A DNA stretch of 52,603 nt from positions 1 through 52,603 of IMG/VR virus record IMGVR_UViG_3300048121_000820. The stretch is one strand, 5' to 3'. Within the stretch, counting starts at the first letter, position 1. The number at the start of each line of letters is the position of its first letter. The position numbers were made by a program, and so were the translations under genes. The DNA is from a virus. Below the pieces are notes generated by a model, which made no database searches, was not told where the DNA came from, and saw only the letters and a list, made by a program, of their open reading frames with translations. Below are positions 5,720 to 12,922 of this stretch, piece by piece.

Positions 5720-6478
5720 ATGAAAAAATACAATATACAAAACTACATAAGATACAAAGAGGATTTAAAAGTTTCTATATGTAATCTTGAGGGTAAGTTT
5801 TACGATGAATATACCAGGGATGAGTTGATTGTAAGGTTCATGCCGCTTGTGGAAAACTTGGCGCGTAAATTTTCAACTACACAGCAAGCCTCAGGTGTCC
5901 TTAGTATTAATGATCTTATACAAGAAGGTAATAAAGGATTGATTTTAGCCGTAGACAAATTAGATTGGGCAATGATAGATGAGTCGCCAGATGTTGAAAA
6001 AACATTAAAAAGTTTTTTTAGCAAAAGAATTAAGGGAGCTATAAGACGCGCAATAGATATTAACAGAGGGGATATACGTATACCAGAACATAAACTAAAT
6101 GAAATACGTAAAAACCCTAAAGATCAAAAAATTGTTGCGATGTTTTTTAATTCTGTGTTTTCTAGTATAGATGAAAACTTTAATAATGAAGAAGAAGACC
6201 CTATATATCAAATAGCGGATAAATCAGAACCATATAATATACAAATACTTAATATTTATTTGAAAGGTTTAATGAAAAAATATTTAACACCAATTGAATA
6301 TGAAGTGTTGAGGCTATCATATGGTTTAGACTGCGAAAAACATTCTGCAAACTATATAGCAAACAAGTTAAATATAAATGTTAGCACCGCAAACGTGCGT
6401 GTTTCACAAATAAAAAGAGAAGCTATTGATAGACTTATCGCTAATACTGACGCAAATCAAGTGATTGATTATCTTTAA
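5720..6478 (+). CDS. Phage RNA polymerase sigma factor (sigma-70 family)
   Basis: A 252-residue sigma-70-type protein. Region 2 is clear: DLIQEGNKGLILAVDKLD at residues 65-82, where the family has DLIQEGN.GL..AV.KFD, followed by an Arg-rich helix (RIKGAIRRAID, 103-113). A region-3-like IRIPEHKLNEIRK follows at 119-131. Region 4 at about 190-240 has LTPIEYEVLRLSYGL and a helix-turn-helix ending SQIKREAIDRL. Region 1.1 is absent. It should direct host RNA polymerase to phage promoters, most simply the AAAAACG-N8-TAGATAATA sites, one of which lies directly in front of it and would make it autoregulated. Confidence 0.8.
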   Translation: MKKYNIQNYIRYKEDLKVSICNLEGKFYDEYTRDELIVRFMPLVENLARKFSTTQQASGVLSINDLIQEGNKGLILAVDKLDWAMIDESPDVEKTLKSFFSKRIKGAIRRAIDINRGDIRIPEHKLNEIRKNPKDQKIVAMFFNSVFSSIDENFNNEEEDPIYQIADKSEPYNIQILNIYLKGLMKKYLTPIEYEVLRLSYGLDCEKHSANYIANKLNINVSTANVRVSQIKREAIDRLIANTDANQVIDYL

Positions 6479-6528
6479 TTTATAAACAAAATGTGTAATT
6501 ATATTAATATACCAAAACCACAAACCAT

Positions 6529-7077
6529 ATGACTTTAAATGAAAAACTGGCAACTATCCAGACAAAGTTTAAATCGAAAAAAAGTAGATTTAATTCATTC
6601 GGCAAATATAACTTCAGATCAGCCGAAGACATCCTAGAAGCAACAAAACCCTATCTATTAGAATTAGGAGTAACAGTAACGATTATCGAACAGCTAATCC
6701 AAAGCGAGCCGTTTCCTATATTGGAATCAAAAGCTATTATTGCTGACGGCGATGGTGCTATACACGCAACATCTATAGTTGGTGTTGACTTAACTCAAAA
6801 AGGTATGCAAATGCCTCAAAAGTTTGGTAGTGCCTCTAGTTATGGCAAAAAGTATGCTCTCGGTAATTTATTTTTAATTGACGATACAGCAGATAGCGAT
6901 GCTACAAATTCACACGGAAAAGCTTCCGCGGCTAAAAACAAAGAAACCTTAACCTCTAAAAAAGATCCAGCTTACAGTAAAGCGATCGACTATGTAAAAG
7001 CAGGTGGTAAAATTGAAGCTATAAAAGCTAAATATTCTTTATCTAAAGAGATAGAGGCAGAATTAAAAACACTATAA
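6529..7077 (+). CDS. erf: ERF-family single-strand annealing recombinase
   Basis: A 182-residue ERF-superfamily protein (like P22 Erf). Diagnostic features are the N-terminal KKSRFNSFGKYNFRSAEDI segment, a central beta-sheet region, and the FGSASSYGKKYALGNLFLID hallmark with a following Asp-rich DDTADSDA. The C-terminal 40 residues form a small helical DNA-binding tail. ERF proteins anneal complementary single strands during recombination and genome repair. The exonuclease gene starts at the next base after its stop, so the two form a two-part recombination system. It contains GCTATACAC (6757-6765). Confidence 0.85.
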   Translation: MTLNEKLATIQTKFKSKKSRFNSFGKYNFRSAEDILEATKPYLLELGVTVTIIEQLIQSEPFPILESKAIIADGDGAIHATSIVGVDLTQKGMQMPQKFGSASSYGKKYALGNLFLIDDTADSDATNSHGKASAAKNKETLTSKKDPAYSKAIDYVKAGGKIEAIKAKYSLSKEIEAELKTL

Positions 7078-7809
7078 ATGGACGATAAAGTAGCTATTGA
7101 AAAATTAAGAAAAGATGAAAACTATTATGGTAAGTTTGGAAAAAAATACTTATCTAACAGTGACATATCTACCTTAATGACAAACCCTTTAGCGCTAGGT
7201 ACACCTATGAAACCATCAGCTGCATTTTTAGTTGGTGGTTACTTTCACACTGCTATTCTTGAACCAAACAAGTTAAAAAAGTATAAGATAGTAGAAAGTT
7301 CAACTAGGAACACTAAAGCGTATAAAGAGATTTCAGGCGGAGAGCTATGTCTTCTACAAAAAGAGGTTGATCAAATTGATTTGATGACAGATAAGTTAAT
7401 GGAAAACGACATCTGCAGAGGATTAATAAGAGGATCTAAAGTAGATTATGAACAGCCTGCTATTACAGAATTAGAAGGATTGAAATGGAAAGGAAAAGCA
7501 GATATTGTAAATCACGAAGAAGGTTTAATAATTGATTTAAAAACCACAGGAGATATTACAAGATTCAGAAGCTCAGCTTACCGTTACAATTACGATTCTC
7601 AAGCTTATATTTATAGTAAACTATTTGGTTATGAAATGTTATTCATAGTGATGGATAAAACTACACATCAAATAGGAATATTTGATTGCTCACCTGATTT
7701 TTATCAACGTGGGGCAGACAAAGTTCAACAAGCGGCAGAGCAATACAAGTTGTTCTACCAAAACCCGGATTTCGATCCAAACAATTATTTTATTAACAAA
7801 ACCCTTTAA
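7078..7809 (+). CDS. PD-(D/E)XK exonuclease, RecE-like
   Basis: A 243-residue nuclease of the PD-(D/E)XK superfamily. The order of motifs fits the RecE/exonuclease VIII group: His-57 in GGYFHTAI, Asp-142 in GKADIV, the D153-L-K155 core in IIDLKTTGD, and Gln-175 with Tyr-177 in YDSQAYIY. The expected reaction is degradation of one DNA strand from an end, leaving single strands for the ERF protein encoded just upstream. It precedes a small basic gene and SSB. No motif is missing, so activity is likely. Confidence 0.8.
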   Translation: MDDKVAIEKLRKDENYYGKFGKKYLSNSDISTLMTNPLALGTPMKPSAAFLVGGYFHTAILEPNKLKKYKIVESSTRNTKAYKEISGGELCLLQKEVDQIDLMTDKLMENDICRGLIRGSKVDYEQPAITELEGLKWKGKADIVNHEEGLIIDLKTTGDITRFRSSAYRYNYDSQAYIYSKLFGYEMLFIVMDKTTHQIGIFDCSPDFYQRGADKVQQAAEQYKLFYQNPDFDPNNYFINKTL

Positions 7810-7811
7810 AA

Positions 7812-7991
7812 ATGGCAAGAACCAGAAAAAACCAAACAAAAGTATGCAGTGTAACCGGACTAGAAACTAGTGTTAATAATTTTTACACTAATCAAAACCA
7901 TGTAAAAGCCGTAGACAACTTAAGGCGGAATAGCGGCGCATCAAAAGAACAGATGCAAAGAATGTTTAATCAGATAAATCAATATGTATAA
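7812..7991 (+). CDS. Small basic phage protein (59 aa)
   Basis: A 59-residue frame from ATG 7812 to TAA 7989-7991, filling the gap between the exonuclease and SSB. It begins MARTRKNQTKVCSVTGLE, continues with a NNFYTNQNHVKAVDN segment, and ends in a Gln/Asn-rich helix. From memory, short proteins with a V-C-S-V-T-G opening recur beside recombination genes in marine phages. The stop and the SSB start share an A (TAATG), a strong sign of a real, coupled gene. The role may be nucleic-acid binding. Confidence 0.6.
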   Translation: MARTRKNQTKVCSVTGLETSVNNFYTNQNHVKAVDNLRRNSGASKEQMQRMFNQINQYV

Positions 7992-8299
7992 TGGCAAGTA
8001 TTATTAAAGCGAGTATCAATCTGAACGAGATACCAAAAGACAAAATCATTATTGGCAAGAAAGGTAAGTATTTACCTGTGACTATAACTATCAATGATGA
8101 AGTAGATCAATTTGGAAATCAAGGTCCGATTGTAGTAGCTCAAACAAAGGAAGAGCGAGAAGCTAAGCAAGGTAAAACTTATTTAGGAAACGTTCAAGTA
8201 GTATGGACTAACGGCGAGAATGTTGCCGCTGCTCCAAGACAAGACCAACCAGCTCAGGCAGCTCCGGCTCCTGCGCCTGCAGATGATCTACCGTTTTAA
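7991..8299 (+). CDS. ssb: Single-stranded DNA-binding protein
   Basis: A 102-residue protein. The first ~75 residues form a beta-rich OB-like domain with a Tyr/Thr/Trp segment (KTYLGNVQVVW). A Pro/Ala/Gln-rich linker follows, ending in the acidic tip ADDLPF, the classical SSB C-terminal tail that recruits partner proteins. It is shorter than bacterial SSB (about 170 residues), as in many phages. It lies between the recombination pair and the primase-helicase, consistent with coating single strands at the replication fork. The OB assignment is by pattern and context; the tail is the firm evidence. Confidence 0.7.
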   Translation: MASIIKASINLNEIPKDKIIIGKKGKYLPVTITINDEVDQFGNQGPIVVAQTKEEREAKQGKTYLGNVQVVWTNGENVAAAPRQDQPAQAAPAPAPADDLPF

Positions 8300-8350
8300 T
8301 GCACTACAAAAACAACGCATAAACGAGGATTAACAATTAAATTAAATTAA

Positions 8351-10060
8351 ATGCAGACATTAGAGATCAATGGATTTGTTATTGACGAGTTCAATATACA
8401 TAAACTTGAAGAGGGGAAAAAGCAGGGTATATGCCCTATGTGTTCTCAAGATAGAAAACCCAAGAATCAAAAGGCTAAGTGTGCGTCTTACGATTGGGAA
8501 CGGGGTCTCGGTACTTGTCATAATTGTAATACATCATTTCAACTACATACGTATCAGCGCAAAGGTAAAGCTGAGAAGGTTTATATTAAACCAGAGCCCG
8601 TTGCTATACACAGGCCAGGTACAAAAGTAGAAGAGTGGTTTAAAACTCGTGGTATATCTCAGGAAACCCTTGCTGATCTAAAAATCAGTGAGGGCCCTGA
8701 ATATATGCCTCAGACCGGTAAAACCGAGAATGTAATAAAGTTCAATTATTTTATGGGCGGTGAATTAACTAATGTTAAATACCGAGATGGAAGAAAGAAC
8801 TTTAAATTATATAAGGGTGCTGAAAAAGTATTCTATAATATAGACAGCATAGTAGGCTATGAGTATTGCGTTATAGTTGAAGGCGAAATGGACGTGTTAG
8901 CTTTACACGAAGCTGGTATTGCAAATGCAATATCCGTTCCCAATGGAGCAACACTTAATACTAACAATTTAGATTATTTAGACAATTGCATAGATTATTT
9001 CGAAGACAAAGAAAAAGTTATTTTAGCAGTAGATTCAGACGAAGCTGGTCAAGCATTACAAGCTGAATTAATACGTAGATTAGGTTCAGAAGTATGCTAT
9101 ATAGCTACATTTGACGATTGTAAAGATGCTAACGAATATTTATTAAAGTATGGAAAAGAAAAACTATCAGAGCGTATTTCAAGATCAAAGCCAGTACCAC
9201 TGGAGAATGTTACAACGTTCAGGGATATCGAAGATGAAGTCACGGACTTTGTTCGTAATGGTTTCAAGCCTGGCTTTCAAATTGGTTTGGAAAACTTTGA
9301 TAATATATTTTCGACGTACACTGGTCAGTTTATTACTGTCACTGGCATACCCTCTTCGGGCAAGTCGGATTTTGTGGATCAAATGGTTGTCGGATATAAT
9401 GCGAACTATGGTTGGAAAACAGCTTTCGCTTCTCCAGAAAACGTACCAACATATTTACATGCTCATAAGTTAATGCGTAAGACTTGGCAAGGCATGCCCA
9501 CAAGAGAAGATATTGGAGGGGATCGTTGGAATCAAATAGCGGACCATTGCAATACTAACTACTTTCACATTGACATGGAACGTTACACTTTAGAATCAGT
9601 GCTTAAGAAAGGAGCTGAGCTAGTTAAACGTAAAGGTATTAAATGTTTAGTTATAGATCCATTTAATAAAGTAAGGGATGTTGACTGTAAGACTGAAGAT
9701 GTTAATAGGTATACTATGGAGTACTTAAGCAAAATAGAAATGTTTGCTAAAAAGTATGATGTATTAGTATTTATAGTAGCTCATCCAACTAAAATGTATA
9801 AAGGCAGCGATGGCAAAATTGATGAACCCACAATGTATAACATTAAAGGTGGTGGTGAATGGTATGATGCTAGTTATCACGGTATATTAGTTCATAGAGA
9901 TTATGATGCTAAAACCGTTAAGGCTAAGGTGTTGAAAATAAAGTTTCAAAACCTCGGCGAGAACGGCGCTGAAGCTCATTTCAAATGGGAACCAAAGTCA
10001 GGTTGTTTTATTCCGCACGAACAAGTTAATCTTGCTGGTGAGAAAATGCCATGGGAGTAA
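8351..10060 (+). CDS. Bifunctional primase-helicase (T7 gp4-like)
   Basis: A 569-residue fusion. Cys-28/31 and Cys-56/59 form the primase zinc finger. The TOPRIM domain has VEGEMD (Glu-178) and the D228-S-D230 pair. A linker leads to a DnaB-type helicase with Walker A GIPSSGKSD (332-340), Walker B VIDPF (Asp-436) and VAHPTK (477-481, the SHL-like motif 3). One polypeptide should unwind DNA 5' to 3' and lay primers, as in T7. Length matches the family (about 550-570). The 51-base gap upstream holds only AT-rich sequence. Confidence 0.9.
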   Translation: MQTLEINGFVIDEFNIHKLEEGKKQGICPMCSQDRKPKNQKAKCASYDWERGLGTCHNCNTSFQLHTYQRKGKAEKVYIKPEPVAIHRPGTKVEEWFKTRGISQETLADLKISEGPEYMPQTGKTENVIKFNYFMGGELTNVKYRDGRKNFKLYKGAEKVFYNIDSIVGYEYCVIVEGEMDVLALHEAGIANAISVPNGATLNTNNLDYLDNCIDYFEDKEKVILAVDSDEAGQALQAELIRRLGSEVCYIATFDDCKDANEYLLKYGKEKLSERISRSKPVPLENVTTFRDIEDEVTDFVRNGFKPGFQIGLENFDNIFSTYTGQFITVTGIPSSGKSDFVDQMVVGYNANYGWKTAFASPENVPTYLHAHKLMRKTWQGMPTREDIGGDRWNQIADHCNTNYFHIDMERYTLESVLKKGAELVKRKGIKCLVIDPFNKVRDVDCKTEDVNRYTMEYLSKIEMFAKKYDVLVFIVAHPTKMYKGSDGKIDEPTMYNIKGGGEWYDASYHGILVHRDYDAKTVKAKVLKIKFQNLGENGAEAHFKWEPKSGCFIPHEQVNLAGEKMPWE

Positions 10061-10336
10061 ATGCCTAGTATATATGGTAAACGATCCAAGCCAATGCCAA
10101 AATATGTTGCGAGCGAGGAGGAAACAAAATGGGTTTTATATTGTATTAAAAATAATATAAGAATATCCCCGTGGGGCATACAAGGTAACTCAGATAATTG
10201 GCACATAGCCATTAGCTTGGGACCTTATCAAAAATGGGAAAAACCAAATATATCACCAAGCAAATATTGTAGAAATACAATTTGGCCTGAATATTATAAA
10301 ATGTGTAAATACTATTATGACAAATATAGAAAATGA
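10061..10336 (+). CDS. Conserved hypothetical protein (91 aa)
   Basis: A 91-residue protein rich in Trp, Tyr and Lys, with paired motifs NNIRISPWGIQGNSDNWHI, then PYQKW and YYKMCKYYYDKYRK. No catalytic signature or membrane segment is visible. It starts immediately after the primase-helicase stop and overlaps the thymidylate synthase gene by 20 bases, so it is probably co-translated with both. From memory, similar unnamed proteins occur next to replication genes in marine phages. Confidence 0.6.
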   Translation: MPSIYGKRSKPMPKYVASEEETKWVLYCIKNNIRISPWGIQGNSDNWHIAISLGPYQKWEKPNISPSKYCRNTIWPEYYKMCKYYYDKYRK

Positions 10337-11141
10337 ATACAAAGAACTTATATCAGAAATACTCGACAGCGGATTGGATAAGTCGGATAGAACAGGGACT
10401 GGGACGAAGTCTGTCTTCGGGAGAACGATTAGACACGATATGTCACTTGGCTTCCCTATACTTACAGGAAAGAAAATAAGCTTCAATGCAGCAAGAACAG
10501 AATTGCTTTGGATATTACAGGGTAGAACTGATCTTAGGTATTTAGAAGATAATGGTGTTAAGTATTGGAGACCAGATTATAAACGGTCAGGCAGAACAGA
10601 TGAAACATTAGGCCCTGTGTATGGAAAACAGTGGCGTAATTTTAACGGCGTAGATCAGCTTTATAATCTTGCAGAGGATATTAACACTAATCCAGACTCT
10701 AGACGTCTTATAGTTAGCGCATGGGCCCCGCACGAGATGAATGATATGGTTTTGCCTCCGTGCCATTATGCTTTTCAAGTATATATTAATAATGGTGTAA
10801 TGGATTTGATGTGGCAACAAAGATCCGCTGATGTGTTTTTAGGTTTACCTTACGATATTACTATGTATGGTTTACTATTAGAATTGTTAGCTAAAGGTGC
10901 TGATTTAAAACCAGGCAAGCTTATTGGTCAACTTGGTGATTGTCATTTATATAATAATCACTTAGACCAAGCAAAAATATATTTAGATAGATCAAAGAGG
11001 GTGTTGCCTAAGATACAATTAGAAAGAGGAATTAGCGCCAACTTATTAGGAGGTGTAAATATACCTGAAGCTTTTGAAATTAAATTATTAAAATACAATC
11101 CTTATCCCGCTATTAAAGCGGAGCTGAGCGTTGGTAAATAA
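10317..11141 (+). CDS. thyA: Thymidylate synthase family; Asp variant, possible dCMP hydroxymethylase
   Basis: A 274-residue ThyA-family enzyme. Nearly all hallmarks are present: the DRTGTGT phosphate loop (24-30), ELLWILQG with catalytic Glu-62, Trp-84, Arg-129/130, nucleophile Cys-149 in LPPCHYAFQ, and RSADVFLGLP. At residue 180 the sequence is LPYDI instead of the canonical LPFNI. The family's Asn there reads the dUMP base; T4 dCMP hydroxymethylase has Asp, and Asn-to-Asp mutants of thymidylate synthase gain dCMP activity (established). The natural substrate may therefore be dCMP, with a hydroxymethyl or methyl product. Neighbouring MazG-like pyrophosphohydrolases could supply dCMP. It could still act on dUMP. 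Confidence 0.85.
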   Translation: MTNIENEYKELISEILDSGLDKSDRTGTGTKSVFGRTIRHDMSLGFPILTGKKISFNAARTELLWILQGRTDLRYLEDNGVKYWRPDYKRSGRTDETLGPVYGKQWRNFNGVDQLYNLAEDINTNPDSRRLIVSAWAPHEMNDMVLPPCHYAFQVYINNGVMDLMWQQRSADVFLGLPYDITMYGLLLELLAKGADLKPGKLIGQLGDCHLYNNHLDQAKIYLDRSKRVLPKIQLERGISANLLGGVNIPEAFEIKLLKYNPYPAIKAELSVGK

Positions 11142-11149
11142 ATAAAAAT

Positions 11150-11950
11150 ATGTACAACATTTATCACATTCCTGGTAAAAAAATTGGAGTTACACGTAAT
11201 CTTAATAAGAGAGTTACGGAGCAACAAGGTTATGCGCCAGGAGAATACGAAGTTTTATTTACAAGTGATGATATTGATTTAATATCTAACAAAGAAATAG
11301 AACTTCAACAGTCTTATGGCTATAAAAAAGACCGGACATTATATAAAAATTTATTCAAATCAAATATGAAAATAAATCCAACAGAACAAACAAGTACGTT
11401 TCCCGTACCGTTAAATAAACTAAGAGGCAACCTTTACGATAACTTAGGAATAGAATGGGAAACCCCAGAGTTTAAGTTTAAATTACAAAAAGAACATATA
11501 CCCTGGATAATGCAAAATGCTAAAACTTCGATGTATAATAACGATCGAAGCTATATATATAACAAGGCTTTCTATGAGGCCTTTTTTAACCCTGTACACG
11601 ATCCTAACTCAATACCAGATAGATTTGATCTTATAAGATTATGGGCTAAAGATAAAGGTATATACGATAAAGGTAATTCTCATACGCAATATGTTAAGCT
11701 TATGGAAGAAGCTGGAGAGCTAGCGGCTGCTTTACTAAATAAAGACGCGTACGAAATTAAAGACGCTATTGGGGATATGGTTGTAGTGCTTACAAATTTA
11801 GCAGCTTTAGAAGGTATGCAAATTGAAAATTGTATTGATTCAGCATACAATGAAATAGCTAATAGAATTGGTGTAATGCACAACGGAACATTTGTAAAAA
11901 CCGGAATAACTGCTGACCAAGCTACTGATTTATTAAAAGAAATGTTATGA
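11150..11950 (+). CDS. GIY-YIG-like / MazG-like fusion protein
   Basis: A 266-residue two-domain protein. Residues 1-70 look like a GIY-YIG-type fold (YNIYHIP...KIGVT...LNKR, then a Glu-rich helix), with imperfect catalytic residues. Residues 71-175 are a linker with an aromatic segment. Residues 180-250 are a MazG-like all-alpha NTP pyrophosphohydrolase: EEAGE (Glu-186, 187, 190), then E202..D205 and D209, the EExxE...ExxD metal site. The likely reaction is NTP or dNTP to NMP plus PPi. Next to the Asp-variant ThyA, dCTP or dUTP is a plausible substrate (inference). Both family calls are by pattern. Confidence 0.65.
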   Translation: MYNIYHIPGKKIGVTRNLNKRVTEQQGYAPGEYEVLFTSDDIDLISNKEIELQQSYGYKKDRTLYKNLFKSNMKINPTEQTSTFPVPLNKLRGNLYDNLGIEWETPEFKFKLQKEHIPWIMQNAKTSMYNNDRSYIYNKAFYEAFFNPVHDPNSIPDRFDLIRLWAKDKGIYDKGNSHTQYVKLMEEAGELAAALLNKDAYEIKDAIGDMVVVLTNLAALEGMQIENCIDSAYNEIANRIGVMHNGTFVKTGITADQATDLLKEML

Positions 11951-12210
11951 ATAAAAAAGAAATAGAATTTAGAGATCCAGTTGTTGAACGTGTTGTTACT
12001 AAGTTCGTATCAAGATCTGATATAGGCTTTGCAAAATATGGTGTTACTCTTGAAGATGACAAGTCAAATGTATTTACATGGATCAATCATTTGCAAGAAG
12101 AACTAATGGATGCTGTATTGTATCTTCAAAAGTTGAAAGAATCAACAACAGAAGAACTCCAAGAAGCATTATTAAAAAACTACGAAGTTCATGAAGAGGA
12201 GACCTTATAA
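11947..12210 (+). CDS. Small MazG-like protein (87 aa)
   Basis: An 87-residue helical protein. NHLQEELMDAVLYL (47-60) contains an EE..D array (Glu-51, Glu-52, Asp-55) resembling half of an all-alpha NTP pyrophosphohydrolase metal site. RSDIGFAKYGVTL (23-35) is a pattern I associate with small phage relatives of MazG. It overlaps the fusion protein gene by 4 bases and the endonuclease gene by 20. It may act alone as a dimer or with the upstream MazG-like domain. It is shorter than a full MazG, so activity is uncertain. Confidence 0.55.
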   Translation: MNKKEIEFRDPVVERVVTKFVSRSDIGFAKYGVTLEDDKSNVFTWINHLQEELMDAVLYLQKLKESTTEELQEALLKNYEVHEEETL

Positions 12211-12652
12211 AAGAAAAAGCAAGAAGCGTGGTCCTGTTGTAAGTAAAAAAGTTACTTATGACGGGATTAACTTTGCTTCAGGCTTAGAACGTTATATGTA
12301 TATGGCTTTGAAAAAAGCTAAGATCAAAGCTAAATACGAAGGAGAGACTTTTGTTTTATTGGCTGGCTTTCATTTTGATAATGAAGTATATGAAAGACAA
12401 GCCAACGGTAAAGGTGATTACAAAAATAGAGGATGCAAACGCATACTGCCTATTAAGTATACGCCAGATTTTATTGGCGAAGACTTTATAATTGAAACAA
12501 AAGGCAGGGCTAACGAATCATTCCCAATGCGTTGGAAGTTGTTCAAAAGATTAGTTATGAATCAATTTCCTAACGTAACATTGTATAAACCACAAAATCA
12601 AAAAGAATGCGACGAGACAATAAGCATAATCCTTTCGAAGCGAAAAGGATAG
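12191..12652 (+). CDS. PD-(D/E)XK endonuclease (endonuclease I / DUF1064-like)
   Basis: A 153-residue basic nuclease. A Lys/Arg-rich N-terminus precedes VTYDGINFASGLERYMY, where Glu-33 is the first acidic ligand. IKYTPDF holds Asp-93, and FIIETKG holds the E102-x-K104 core. This E...D...ExK order matches phage endonuclease I-type and DUF1064 enzymes, which resolve branched DNA or degrade host DNA. A short inverted repeat (CCTTTCG / CGAAAAGG) lies at its 3' end. The next gene starts 46 bases before its stop. Confidence 0.7.
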   Translation: MKRRPYKRKSKKRGPVVSKKVTYDGINFASGLERYMYMALKKAKIKAKYEGETFVLLAGFHFDNEVYERQANGKGDYKNRGCKRILPIKYTPDFIGEDFIIETKGRANESFPMRWKLFKRLVMNQFPNVTLYKPQNQKECDETISIILSKRKG

Positions 12653-12783
12653 CTAGACAGAAGTATGCCGAGCGTCAGATCGATAAGTTTATTAAATGGA
12701 GTTGGGATATACGGGGTAAAATAAAATATAAAGAATTAATAGAAATTATGAATAAATATGATATAAAAGTTTATGGAAAATAA
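12607..12783 (+). CDS. Small basic hypothetical protein (58 aa)
   Basis: A 58-codon frame from ATG 12607 to TAA 12781-12783 overlapping the endonuclease end by 46 bases in a different frame. The product is basic and helical (NPFEAKRIARQKYAER, then WSWDIRGKIKYKELIE), so nucleic-acid binding is plausible. It joins the endonuclease to the next small gene by overlaps at both ends, which is why I accept it. No family recognised. Confidence 0.5.
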   Translation: MRRDNKHNPFEAKRIARQKYAERQIDKFIKWSWDIRGKIKYKELIEIMNKYDIKVYGK

Positions 12784-12922
12784 AATAGAAAAAAGCTGGT
12801 CAGTAAGTATAGGATTATACCCAGGTATATTATTTGGTGTTAGGTCTTATAAAGAAAAAACCTTTACCACTCACGTGTTTTATTTACCATTTGTAGATTT
12901 AGCAATTGAAATAGATAATTAA
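12773..12922 (+). CDS. Conserved small phage protein upstream of nrdB (49 aa)
   Basis: A 49-codon frame from ATG 12773 to TAA 12920-12922. The product has a strand-rich SVSIGLYPGILFGVRSYKE, then THVFYLPFVDLAIEI. I recall a closely similar short protein beside ribonucleotide reductase genes in other marine phages. It is moderately hydrophobic but not clearly membrane-spanning. Its stop shares a base with the nrdB start (TAATG), suggesting coupling. The function is unknown; a small reductase accessory factor is possible. Confidence 0.6.
   Translation: MENKIEKSWSVSIGLYPGILFGVRSYKEKTFTTHVFYLPFVDLAIEIDN

Noticed and set aside
8300-8350. Possible promoter before the primase-helicase
   Set aside because: An AAAAAC-like stretch is present but no second block at the right distance.
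9150-9473. 107-residue frame inside the primase-helicase
   Set aside because: It lies out of frame within the TOPRIM-to-Walker region of a clear gene.
12629-12650. Inverted repeat at the end of the endonuclease gene as a terminator
   Set aside because: Short arms with a bulge and no T tract; the next gene overlaps it, so it is unlikely to end transcription.
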